The position numbers and the translations under genes are program-made. 64,000 bases of DNA from Planctomycetia bacterium (GTDB lineage: Bacteria > Planctomycetota > Planctomycetia > Pirellulales > PNKZ01): positions 1 to 64,000 of the forward strand of contig JAIOPP010000020.1 in the NCBI GenBank assembly GCA_021413845.1, written 5' to 3'. Positions 54,869 to 63,600 of the stretch are shown here, piece by piece (within the stretch, counting starts at the first letter, position 1; each line of letters begins with the position of its first letter). Below the pieces are notes generated by a model. It ran no database searches, was not told where the DNA came from, and saw nothing but the letters and a program-made list of their open reading frames with translations.

Positions 54869-55276
54869 TCACTTCGAAGGCGCATACGTGGCGAAGCAAT
54901 TCGGCGTTTCCCACAGAATCGACTCCACGATCGGGAAGCCTTGGCTCTTCGTGAAGTCGAAAATGAGCTTCGCGATGTTTTCGGCCGTCGGGTTACTGTC
55001 GAGCAGATAGATCGGCTCACCGATCGCGCGCAGCGTTTCGACCGCGGGATCGTCGCGATGCAGCAACATCCGATGATCGAGATTCACATCGATCCAGTTG
55101 CTCACGACCTTCTTGATGTCGGAGAAATCGAGCACCATCCCCCGGTTGTCGAGCGATTCGGCTTCGATCGCGATGATGGCTCGGCCGTTGTGGCCGTGCA
55201 GATACTTGCACTTGCCGTCGTAGTTCATCAACCGGTGGCCGTAGCAGAAATCGATTTGGCGAGTAACGCGAAACAT
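54869..55276 (-). CDS. queD: 6-carboxy-tetrahydropterin synthase (QueD/PTPS family)
   Basis: Enzyme of 135 residues that makes 6-carboxy-5,6,7,8-tetrahydropterin from dihydroneopterin triphosphate, the first committed step to queuosine and archaeosine bases. The zinc histidines are in CYGHRL and LHGHNG, and the catalytic cysteine is in GKCKYLHGHNG. The C-terminal Glu is in VESILWETPNCFA. The ATG at 55276 matches the usual family N-terminus; the open frame upstream is shadow. It lies 116 bases after queC in the same direction. Confidence 0.93.
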   Translation of the reverse strand: MFRVTRQIDFCYGHRLMNYDGKCKYLHGHNGRAIIAIEAESLDNRGMVLDFSDIKKVVSNWIDVNLDHRMLLHRDDPAVETLRAIGEPIYLLDSNPTAENIAKLIFDFTKSQGFPIVESILWETPNCFATYAPSK

Positions 55277-55392
55277 ACGACCGGAACTCCGAGAGTGGGC
55301 GAGACGATGAACCCGAATTGTAGCAAAACCACGCGACGATCGCGGCGTTGCGAGAATGCATGCCGACCGAATCGAAAGCGGCCGTGCTTCCG

Positions 55393-56070
55393 CTAACGAG
55401 CGGTCGCGGCGTAAGTCGTCGGATCGTCGATCCCGACCGAAGCGAAAGCTTGGCGTCGTTCGGCACACTTATTACAGCCGCCGCAATGGAATTCACCGAC
55501 CGGCGCGATGCAAGAGAAGGTCAGATCCAACGGAAACGACCGGCCGAGTTGCATGACTTCGCTTTTATGCAGCGGAGCGAAAGGGCGCGAAAGCAGCAAA
55601 TTTCCTGCGGTTGCGACGTTTAATACCGCTTGAAATCCCTCGAAGAATTCCGGCGTCGCATCGCTGAACGGATTCGACCCCAGCGGTGCCATCGCGAGCT
55701 CGTCGACACCGTTGAGGCTGCACCAGAGCGCGGCCTTGATGAGCAGCAAGGCGTTGCGACCAGGTAGATACACGGCGTCGTCCGAGGTCGAGCCGTCGGG
55801 CACCCCACGCCCCGTCACGCTCCAATGGTCGTGATAGACGTCCGTTAGAGGCATCTCCAGCACGACGAGCGGCCGCAGCTTTTCGCCGGCGAAATGTGCC
55901 AGCAGCCGCGTGAGAGCGGCAAGCTCGTGCCGTTCCCAAAAGAGCCCGGCCCGGATGTAGAACGGCTGTACCTCACGCCCCTTCTCCAACAGGTCGCCGA
56001 GCAAGATAGCGCTATCAAGACCGCCGCTTACGAGCAGCCCAACAACCGGCGATCGAGAGCGAGAAATCAT
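55393..56070 (-). CDS. queC: 7-cyano-7-deazaguanine synthase
   Basis: ATP-dependent enzyme of 225 residues that turns 7-carboxy-7-deazaguanine into preQ0 for queuosine tRNA modification. The PP-loop is LLVSGGLDSAILL near residue 12. The zinc site is CIAPVGEFHCGGCNKCAERR in the C-terminal third. The middle has VYLPGRNALLLIKAALW. It forms a queC-queD pair; queE is not in the window. Confidence 0.93.
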   Translation of the reverse strand: MISRSRSPVVGLLVSGGLDSAILLGDLLEKGREVQPFYIRAGLFWERHELAALTRLLAHFAGEKLRPLVVLEMPLTDVYHDHWSVTGRGVPDGSTSDDAVYLPGRNALLLIKAALWCSLNGVDELAMAPLGSNPFSDATPEFFEGFQAVLNVATAGNLLLSRPFAPLHKSEVMQLGRSFPLDLTFSCIAPVGEFHCGGCNKCAERRQAFASVGIDDPTTYAATAR

Positions 56071-56470
56071 GCAGACACCCGGAGCAAGCGTAAGTGGAAC
56101 CGGAGAGGGGGCGGAGCAAGCAGCCGATCCTTCGGGTTTACTCGATTGTAGATGCCGAACCGAAGATGAGTAGTAGCTCTCTCGTTCTCACACTTCCAAG
56201 CGACATCGGCCTCTTAACTTGGCTCGCAAGCTGGCCTTGCCGGAAAAGGGGGCCAAAACTAGAGTAGCCGCCCCTCTGGATAGTCGACGGTTAACAGCGG
56301 TTTTCGAGGTCGCACGGGTAGCCTGTAGGGGCTGTACCCGTTAGACGCTAAAACCGTCTGCCGAAAACACTTAAACGGTCGAATTATCTTGAATTGGGTA
56401 AGAGGGCTTTTAGAATGAACAAGCGTAAGGGCTCCAATTCCCCTTATCGTCACAGCTTTTAGGTTACAAT
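56071..56470. other. divergent intergenic region
   Basis: 400 bases between queC (minus) and the gene at 56471 (plus). It contains an imperfect hairpin near 56317-56344 (ACGGGT with ACCCGT, inner AGCC with GGCT) and the promoter listed at 56389. No gene is recognised. Confidence 0.5.
56389..56416 (+). promoter_or_regulatory. sigma-70-type promoter
   Basis: TTGAAT (56389-56394) and TAGAAT (56411-56416) are separated by 16 bases. A transcript would start near 56423, giving about 48 bases of leader before the ATG at 56471. Confidence 0.55.
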
Positions 56471-56818
56471 ATGAAAGCTGCGGTAATTGGGGCGTTGCTT
56501 GGCACCGTTCTTACGGTAGTGGTCGTAGGGGTTATGCCGGTTGGGACGCCGGTTCGTGCTGAAAACAGCGCGGGCTGGCATCCGGGATCGGCATCGGATC
56601 TCGTCACGTCGATGGCGACCGTGGCGGAGAATCGTCAACTCGTAACGGTCATCGATCCGAAGACGCGTGTGCTCGCCGTCTATTTAATCGATGGCACGAC
56701 GGGCGAGGTATCATTGAAGAGCGTTCGCGCTTTCCAGTGGGATTTGCAGTTAGCGGAATTCAACGGAACGAGTCCTCTACCAAGAGAGATTCGCTCCTTG
56801 GTCGAACAACACAGATAG
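56471..56818 (+). CDS. small exported protein of unknown function
   Basis: Protein of 115 residues. A signal peptide (AAVIGALLGTVLTVVVVGVM) is followed by a compact domain, MATVAENRQLVTVIDPKTRV and onwards through VYLIDGTTGEVSLKSVRAFQ to WDLQLAEFNG. The mix of predicted beta strands and short helices suggests a small soluble fold. I do not recognise the family. It is followed 83 bases later by the HTH membrane protein gene, in the same direction. Confidence 0.75.
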   Translation: MKAAVIGALLGTVLTVVVVGVMPVGTPVRAENSAGWHPGSASDLVTSMATVAENRQLVTVIDPKTRVLAVYLIDGTTGEVSLKSVRAFQWDLQLAEFNGTSPLPREIRSLVEQHR

Positions 56819-56901
56819 CTCCGAGAGGCGGTTGATCCGCGCTCGGAGCCCAACAGCGGTGCCGTGCGAAGGATTGCAGGCTACGGAGTTTATTTTCGTC
56901 T

Positions 56902-58062
56902 ATGGCCAAGCTCATTACGCAAGAAGAAGCGGCGCAATTGCTCGGGGTCTCCTCGGCCGACGTCAGCGATATGCGGCAGCAGCAGCAACTTTACGGCGTC
57001 CGCGACGGCGGTGCCTGGAAGTTTAAGCAAGAAGACGTCGAACGCTTAATTGAAGAGCGTGCCGCCGGCACAGCGGCCTCGGGCATCGATCTTCCGGTCG
57101 ATCTCGACCTGGACGGCCCAGGCAGCCAGATCGTTTTGAGCGAGTTCGAGCTCGGCGACTCCGGTCCCGGTTCGAGCACCGTGATCGGTTCGTCGAAGAA
57201 ACCGAACAGCGATCTCGACATCGTCGACTCCGGCCTGAATCTTAACGATTCCGGACCGATCGTTCCCATGGCTATGAAGCCCGCACCGAAGCCGAAGGCT
57301 CCCGAAGCGGACGACGCCAGCGTGTTCGGATCGGGCAGCGGCTTAGATCTTCTCGCGAGCGATGTACGCTTGGCCGACCCGAATAGCTCGAACGTCCTTT
57401 CCGGTTCCTCGGACGTTGGGCCGGCCGCCGGTCGCACGATGTTGACCGCCGAATTAGTCGACAAGCCGCTCGACTCCTCCATCAAGCTCACGCTCCGTGA
57501 TACCGAAAGCGTGTTCGGCGATCCCGGTAGCGATGTGACTCGTAATCTCGGCGGCAGCGGCATCAACCTGCTCGACCCTAAAGACAGCGGCATGCTGCTC
57601 GACGATCTCGACCTGTCGGGTGCGAGCGGCATCTCCCGCATCGGCGGCGACACCGAGCTAAAAGGGGACGACGACTTCCTGTTGACCCCGCTTTCCGAAC
57701 AAACCGACGACACGACCGATAGCGGTTCGCAAGTCATCGCGCTCGACGGCGACTTCGGCGACGACGCAACCGCCACGTTGCTCGCGGGTGAAGTTCCCGG
57801 CTTGAGCGCCGTTCTCGAAGGCGAAGGATTCGGCGGAGGAGGATTCTCTCGCGCCGGAAATGCAGCTATGGCCGGGCCAAGCTTCGGCTCGGTGCCCGAC
57901 ACGCGCTTCGGCATCGGCTCCGTGGCGACGCTAGGCCTTTGCTCGATCGTCATGACGCTCACCGGCATCATGATGTACGACATCATTCGCAACATGTGGA
58001 GTTTCGATAAGCCGCTCCCCGTCGACAGCACGCTGATGGACATGATTTTAGGACGACGCTGA
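56902..58062 (+). CDS. excisionase-like HTH protein with C-terminal membrane anchor
   Basis: Protein of 386 residues. The N-terminal ~50 residues form an excisionase/MerR-like helix-turn-helix (LITQEEAAQLLGVSSADVSD and DGGAWKFKQEDVERLIEE). A long acidic, Ser/Gly/Asp-rich, probably disordered middle contains repeated DSG motifs. A single hydrophobic helix near the C-terminus (VATLGLCSIVMTLTGIMMY) is followed by ~30 residues. Together this looks like a membrane-tethered DNA-binding protein; the HTH could also serve as a protein-interaction domain. It lies between two envelope-protein genes. Confidence 0.75.
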   Translation: MAKLITQEEAAQLLGVSSADVSDMRQQQQLYGVRDGGAWKFKQEDVERLIEERAAGTAASGIDLPVDLDLDGPGSQIVLSEFELGDSGPGSSTVIGSSKKPNSDLDIVDSGLNLNDSGPIVPMAMKPAPKPKAPEADDASVFGSGSGLDLLASDVRLADPNSSNVLSGSSDVGPAAGRTMLTAELVDKPLDSSIKLTLRDTESVFGDPGSDVTRNLGGSGINLLDPKDSGMLLDDLDLSGASGISRIGGDTELKGDDDFLLTPLSEQTDDTTDSGSQVIALDGDFGDDATATLLAGEVPGLSAVLEGEGFGGGGFSRAGNAAMAGPSFGSVPDTRFGIGSVATLGLCSIVMTLTGIMMYDIIRNMWSFDKPLPVDSTLMDMILGRR

Positions 58063-58183
58063 TCTACGGCACGATGAGAATGGCGCGGTGAGAACAAGGA
58101 TGAACCTGCGGCGTGAAAACGGCGCCGGTTGAAGGGGCTCCGATCAAGGACGATCGGGCTCGTAGTTCGAAAGGAATCGAACG

Positions 58184-59062
58184 ATGAAGAACTTGCCGTT
58201 ACTTTCGAAACCGATCTACGAGCGCGTCGCATTCGGCCCGCGGCGCTTGCTTCCGACGGCGATCATCTCTGCGCTTTGCGTTTGCGGCTGCGCGTACGTT
58301 CCTAAGACGCAGTACAACGCCTGCGAAACGCAAGCTCGCATTCTTAACGAACAATCGAAGGCGCAACTCGCTGAAATCTCCAATCTCAAGACCCACAATC
58401 GGAAGCTGGAAGATCAACTTCTTCAAACCGAGAAAGAGCTTGCGGCCTCACAAGTTCGCTCCGACTCCGATCGCAAACGCGTAACGAACTTTCAGGTCGA
58501 ACGCGAAAAGGTGCAGGAACAAGTCGACGGTCTGGTGCGCGGCGCGAAACTGACGGGCATCGTTCCGGTCCGCGACGACGACGTCGAGCGTCTCGCCAAG
58601 CGTTTCCCACTCCTACGCTTCGACGCCCCGACCGGCGCCTACAAGCTCGACGCCGATCTCATGTTCGACGGACCTGCGTCGCGAATCGCCGGTGAATCGG
58701 AAAAGCTGCTCACCGAGTTCGCACAGCTTTGCACGCAGCCCGAAGCCCGCGATTTGCGGATCATGATCGTCGGCCGTTCGAGCAGCGCCGCCCCTCAAAC
58801 CGCTTCCGTGCCTGCCGGCAGTTCCGCCGCAGTCGATGGTCATCGCTTAAGCGCCGAGCGAGCTTTGGCCGTGGCAGATTTCCTTCGCAAGGTGGGGCTC
58901 CGTCCGGATCAGATCGGCGTGAGCGGATTGCGCAGCACCGTCGACTCGTCCGGTTCCGCAGTGTCCGGCAAGGGTTCTTCGCAACGGGTCGAAATATTCG
59001 TCATGGGTAAAAAGACGCCGATCGTCGGCTGGGACGAATCTCTCGGCGTCGATCGCCGCTAG
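58184..59062 (+). CDS. OmpA-like peptidoglycan-associated (lipo)protein
   Basis: Protein of 292 residues. A hydrophobic leader (LLPTAIISALCVCGCAYV) with Cys at the likely processing point suggests a lipoprotein, though the lipobox is not canonical. A coiled coil (about 45-115) leads to an OmpA C-terminal domain, visible in HRLSAERALAVADFLRKVGL and SQRVEIFVMGK. Such domains bind peptidoglycan. It is 121 bases downstream of the HTH membrane protein gene and may be co-transcribed with it. Confidence 0.83.
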   Translation: MKNLPLLSKPIYERVAFGPRRLLPTAIISALCVCGCAYVPKTQYNACETQARILNEQSKAQLAEISNLKTHNRKLEDQLLQTEKELAASQVRSDSDRKRVTNFQVEREKVQEQVDGLVRGAKLTGIVPVRDDDVERLAKRFPLLRFDAPTGAYKLDADLMFDGPASRIAGESEKLLTEFAQLCTQPEARDLRIMIVGRSSSAAPQTASVPAGSSAAVDGHRLSAERALAVADFLRKVGLRPDQIGVSGLRSTVDSSGSAVSGKGSSQRVEIFVMGKKTPIVGWDESLGVDRR

Positions 59063-59407
59063 CCGAACCGCTTGCGCGCATCCCGGCCATCGCCGGCCCA
59101 CCCCTTCGACGGCCGCCACGCTTCGGCATCTTCCGGCCGTTAGCCGCTGTACGAACCCGAGTACGGCGCTCTATAATGACGGGCACGAAAGCCTAGCGGC
59201 TGATGTCGTTTTCCCGATCGAAATCGTTCGGAGAAACCGAAGTTTCATGGTCCGCTAACGCCATCTCTTACGACGCCGTCGCCGACCCCCTTTTCGCTTG
59301 AAACACCGACGGCTTTTCGTAGCGAGAATCCCTCCCGCCTTCCGCTTGCCCACCGAACGATCGCCGTATTTAGGTCGCCGCCCCATCGACCGGCTTAGGA
59401 GCCGCGT
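59063..59407. other. intergenic region with possible -10 box
   Basis: 345 bases with no recognisable gene. A perfect TATAAT lies at 59172-59177 on the plus strand, but its -35 region is poor. It may carry the promoter for the gene at 59408. Confidence 0.35.
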
Positions 59408-60589
59408 GTGAATTTTCTCGTCGTACCGTACCATCGCTATTCCAGGCCGCTGGCCGTCGGGCTTCTCTGCGCATCCTGCTTCGTCGGATGTAACAAAGCA
59501 GACGATGTCGAGACCTATACCGTTACGCGCGAGTTCGAACAGGAACGACGCCAACTCGTATTCCCTCAGGGAACGAAGCATGAGTCGACCGCCCCGACCC
59601 CTGCAGAGCCGGGCCGACTGATCGGTGTGCTTCTGCCGCACGATGGTCAGATGTGGTTCTTCAAGATGCTCGGCCCCGATGAAGCGGTGAAGCGTCACGT
59701 CGAACAAGTGAAGGCGTTCGTCGCGGCGGTGAAGTTCGAGGGGAACAAGCCTGTTTGGTCGGCTCCGAAAGAATGGTCGGAACAGCCGGGCAACGCGATG
59801 TCGTACGCGACGTTCGTGGTCGACGCCGCTCTCCCCACCATCAAGCTCGTCGTTTCGGAATTTCCGGGCGAGCAAGATTTGGCCGACAACGTGAATCGCT
59901 GGCGCGGCCAACTCAAGCTTCCGCCCCTCGGTGCGGAAGAAGCACGCAAAGCGGCCATTCCTCTGACGACCGCGGCCGGTCCTGCCCTATGGGTCGAACT
60001 CACCGGCATACTCTCCGCTTCCTCCGGGATGCCGCCGTTTGCCGGCGGAGGCAAAGTCGCCGGCCCTATCGATCCAGGCAACGGCACGCTTCCCGCCGGA
60101 CACCCGCCGGTCGATCCCGCCGCGAACATGCCCAAGCCAGCCGGAGGCCCGGCGGCCGCCGGTGCCGAGGGCCCGGTGAAGTACGAACTCCCGACGGGCT
60201 GGACCCCGTCGCCGCCGAGCAACTTCAATATCGCGGCCTTCAGCGTCGTCGAGGGTGCCGAGAAGCTTCGCATCACGGTGAGCGAAGCGCAGGGCGACCT
60301 ACTCTCGAACGTGAATCGTTGGCGTGTCGACCAACTCCAATTGCCGCCGCTCGACGAAGAACAACTCAAGACCGCGACGACGAAGATGAAGGTCTCCGGT
60401 CTCGATGCCGACGTCGTCGAGTTGATCGCTCCGGCCGGCAACGGCCCGCAACGGGCTATTTTCGGCGTGATCGCTAAGAAGTCGCCGACGAGTTCTTATT
60501 TCATCAAGCTCATGGGAGACGCGCCGCTCGCACAACGCGAACGAGAGCGGTTCATGAAGTTTGTCGCTTCCATCCGATTCGATCGATAA
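59408..60589 (+). CDS. lipoprotein with duplicated domain
   Basis: Protein of 393 residues starting with GTG. A leader with lipobox FVGC (LLCASCFVGCNK) marks it as a lipoprotein. Two similar domains are visible: residues ~100-200 and ~245-330 share NVNRWRGQLKLPPL and NVNRWRVDQLQLPPL, each preceded by an acidic strand (IKLVVSEFPGEQDL and LRITVSEAQGDLL). A Gly/Pro/Ala-rich linker joins them. No enzyme family was recognised. It ends 15 bases before the cytochrome c maturation gene, so a shared operon is likely. Confidence 0.78.
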   Translation: MNFLVVPYHRYSRPLAVGLLCASCFVGCNKADDVETYTVTREFEQERRQLVFPQGTKHESTAPTPAEPGRLIGVLLPHDGQMWFFKMLGPDEAVKRHVEQVKAFVAAVKFEGNKPVWSAPKEWSEQPGNAMSYATFVVDAALPTIKLVVSEFPGEQDLADNVNRWRGQLKLPPLGAEEARKAAIPLTTAAGPALWVELTGILSASSGMPPFAGGGKVAGPIDPGNGTLPAGHPPVDPAANMPKPAGGPAAAGAEGPVKYELPTGWTPSPPSNFNIAAFSVVEGAEKLRITVSEAQGDLLSNVNRWRVDQLQLPPLDEEQLKTATTKMKVSGLDADVVELIAPAGNGPQRAIFGVIAKKSPTSSYFIKLMGDAPLAQRERERFMKFVASIRFDR

Positions 60590-60604
60590 CGCGGAGTGCG
60601 TGCG

Positions 60605-63600
60605 ATGGCCCTGGATCTTTCTTACAAGCAACCTGCGACCGACACGGCCGAGCGCGTGCGCACTCGAGCGTCGACCGGCCCGTGGTCGACGGTCCGCGCG
60701 GTGCTCATGCCGCTCGCCTCGATTAAGTTCACGATCGTGCTGTTTGCGCTCTCGATCTTTCTGGTGTTCACCGGAACGCTCGCGCAGACCAAAGAAGACG
60801 TTTGGCAGGTGATTCATCATTGGTTTCGGGTCGATCCGCGCTATCTCTTCACCGACGCGTTCCCTTGGATCAATCCCCGCGAATTGTTCGTGCGCATTCC
60901 GCTCGACATCTTCTGCATCGATATGTTCTGGGGAGATAACCCGCCGCAAACCAACTTAGGCCTCTGGTTTCCTCGGGGCTGGTTCATCGGCATGCTGATG
61001 TTCGTCAACTTGTTGGCGGCGCACACCGTGCGCTTCTCGATTCAAGCCAAGGGAACCCGCTTGTTCGCCGGCCTCGGCGTGATCGCGCTCGGCTGCTTTG
61101 CGACTTGGCTCGCGATCGAAAGCGGATCCAGCGACGACGGCATTCTCGAAGGAGCCGTCATCGAGTGGGAAACGCTTTGGAAGCTGATGCTGCTCGCGCT
61201 CACGGCGACCACGTTCGCCGCAGGAGCCGCCTTCTTTCTTCTGCAACGACATCGAACGGTCGAACGCTGGGCTGCAGCGACGACAGCCGTCGTTTGCGGC
61301 GGCGTGCTCGCCTATGCGCTCGTTCAGGGTGAGATGCTGATCTATCCCGATGCGATGCGGATTCTTTGGCAACTCATCAAGGCCACCGGTGCCGGGTTGA
61401 TTCTGCTCGCGGGTTGTTGGATGGTTTTCAAGAAGCGTGCGGGCATCGTGCTGCTTCACGGCGGCATCGGCTTGATGTTCCTCCACGAGTTCGTCGTCGG
61501 CATGTGGCACAAAGAAGGGCAAATGCCCATCTTCGAAGGAACACGCAGCAATTGGGTGCAAGACATCCGCACGGTTGAGCTCGCTCTGATCGAAGAGGGC
61601 CCGACGGACGACAAAGTCACCGTCGTTCCGCAACGTTTGCTCGAGCAAAAGGGAACCGTGACGAGCGAGCGCCTCAAGGAATTGCCGTTCGAGATTCGGA
61701 TCGTCGAATACTTCAAGAACTCGAAGTTTCGCACGAAGGGGCCGTTCGAGAAGACGCTCGCCACGGCCGGGCTCGGCACCGAGATGACGATCGACGAGCG
61801 CCCGATCGTGACCGGGACGGATGCCGGAAAAGAGACCAACCTTCCGGCGATCTTCGTGGAGTTCATCTCCAAATCGGCCGACCATAAATCTCTCGGCACC
61901 TACTTAGTGGGCATCGAGTTTTGGCTCGTCGATTGGCAACTCGGCGTCCTCCCGCCGCAAACCGTCGAGGTCGACGGCAAGAACTACCTCATCGAGCTTC
62001 GCCACCAGCGCACCTATAAGCCGTACGTCATCGAGGCCAAAGAAGTCAAGCAAGACCGCTATCTCGGCGGTGAAAAGACGAAGAGTTATTCATCGCTCGT
62101 GCATGTCATCGACAAAGAACGGGACATCGATCGGGGCGAGTTGATCCGCATGAACAGCCCGATGCGGTTCGCCGGCGAGACGTTCTACCAGAGCGGCTAT
62201 AGCGAAGCGGGTCGTAAACTGACGACGTTGTCGGTCGTGGAAAACTCCGGCTGGATGTTGCCGTATGTTTCGTGCATGATCGTCGCCGTCGGCATGTTGG
62301 CGCAGTTCGGCATCGTGCTGCTCCGCTTTCTCTCGCGACAACAAAAGCCGGGCGACGAACTCAAGGCTCCCGCTGATGCTCGCTCGAAGATCGCGGCGCC
62401 GAAATCGGAACGAGAAGAACCGGCGACCCGCAAGCAGAAAGGCAAAGCCGCTTTTTCCGCGCCGCCGCCGATGGCCCACGAAGAGAAGTCCTCGTTCCGC
62501 AGCCGCTACGGCATCGCCATCGCCGTGTTGCTGCTGGTCTCGTTGTTCGAAGCCAACCTGATCCGGCCACCGAAGCCGGACGACCGAGGGATGGACCTCG
62601 CGGCCTTCGGTCGCTTGCCGGTCGGCTACGAATCGCGAGTAAAGCCGCTCGATGCCTTAGCGCGCAACTCTCTGGTCGACCTGCTGAATAAGCAATCGTT
62701 TAAGTTCGACTACGCGGATCGCAAGGCGAAATCGAACTCGGCAGTCCGCTGGTTGCTCGACGTCGCCGTAGGAAAAAGGGAAACCGAAGACTACCAAGTT
62801 TTCCGTATCGACAATGAAGACCTCGTGAAGGCGCTAGGGCTTACGCCGGTGCCGAACATGAGCTATTCGTGGAAACAAATCTTGGAGAAAACACGCCCAG
62901 CCGCGAGTTCTCCGACCGGCGAAGAGCTTCCTGAACTGTTGGTTCAGGCCGGGCAGGCGCGGGAAAAAGCGGACGCCAACAAGAAGCTCGATGCCTCCGA
63001 GCGCGAAGTCGTGAAGTTGTACCAGCGGATGATGTTGTATAAGGCGATCGAGGCCGCGTTCGACGACGCCGGAAGTCGAATTCAAAACAAGAAAGATCCG
63101 GCGGGAGAAGACCCAAGCATCGCTTGGTCGTCGCTGCTGTTGGAGCTCTTGCAGGTCACGAAGAAGTCGGCGGAATTGGAACAGACGGCCAAGCAGCCGC
63201 CGATGGCCGTTCCGTTGAAAGACGGCTCGTGGATCACGGTCGTAGATGCCTCGCTGCTTCGTTACTTCAACACTTCGGATCACGCAACCGATATCGCCGC
63301 CGTGGAACGGCAACTCGGCGCCATGCCGGATCGCTGGAAACTCCTTTTGAACGATCTCGATCTTCAGACCCGACAAGCTCGGGGCAACACCGCCGAACTC
63401 GCCGAGATCGAATCGAAGCGACGACAAATTCGGAGCATGCAAACGGCGACGGGCAAGCTGGCGAAGCTCTTTGCGCTGCGCAACGATCCTCAGAAGCAAC
63501 TCGGCCCGGCGGGGGAAAAGTTCCTGGATATTCTCGATGCCTATCGGAAAGGTGATGCCCCGGCATTCAACGCCGACGTCGCCGCCTATCGAGAACTGAT

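Noticed and set aside
55277-56160. preQ1 riboswitch before queC or queD
   Set aside because: The leaders lack the short stem and A-rich tail expected of a preQ1 aptamer.
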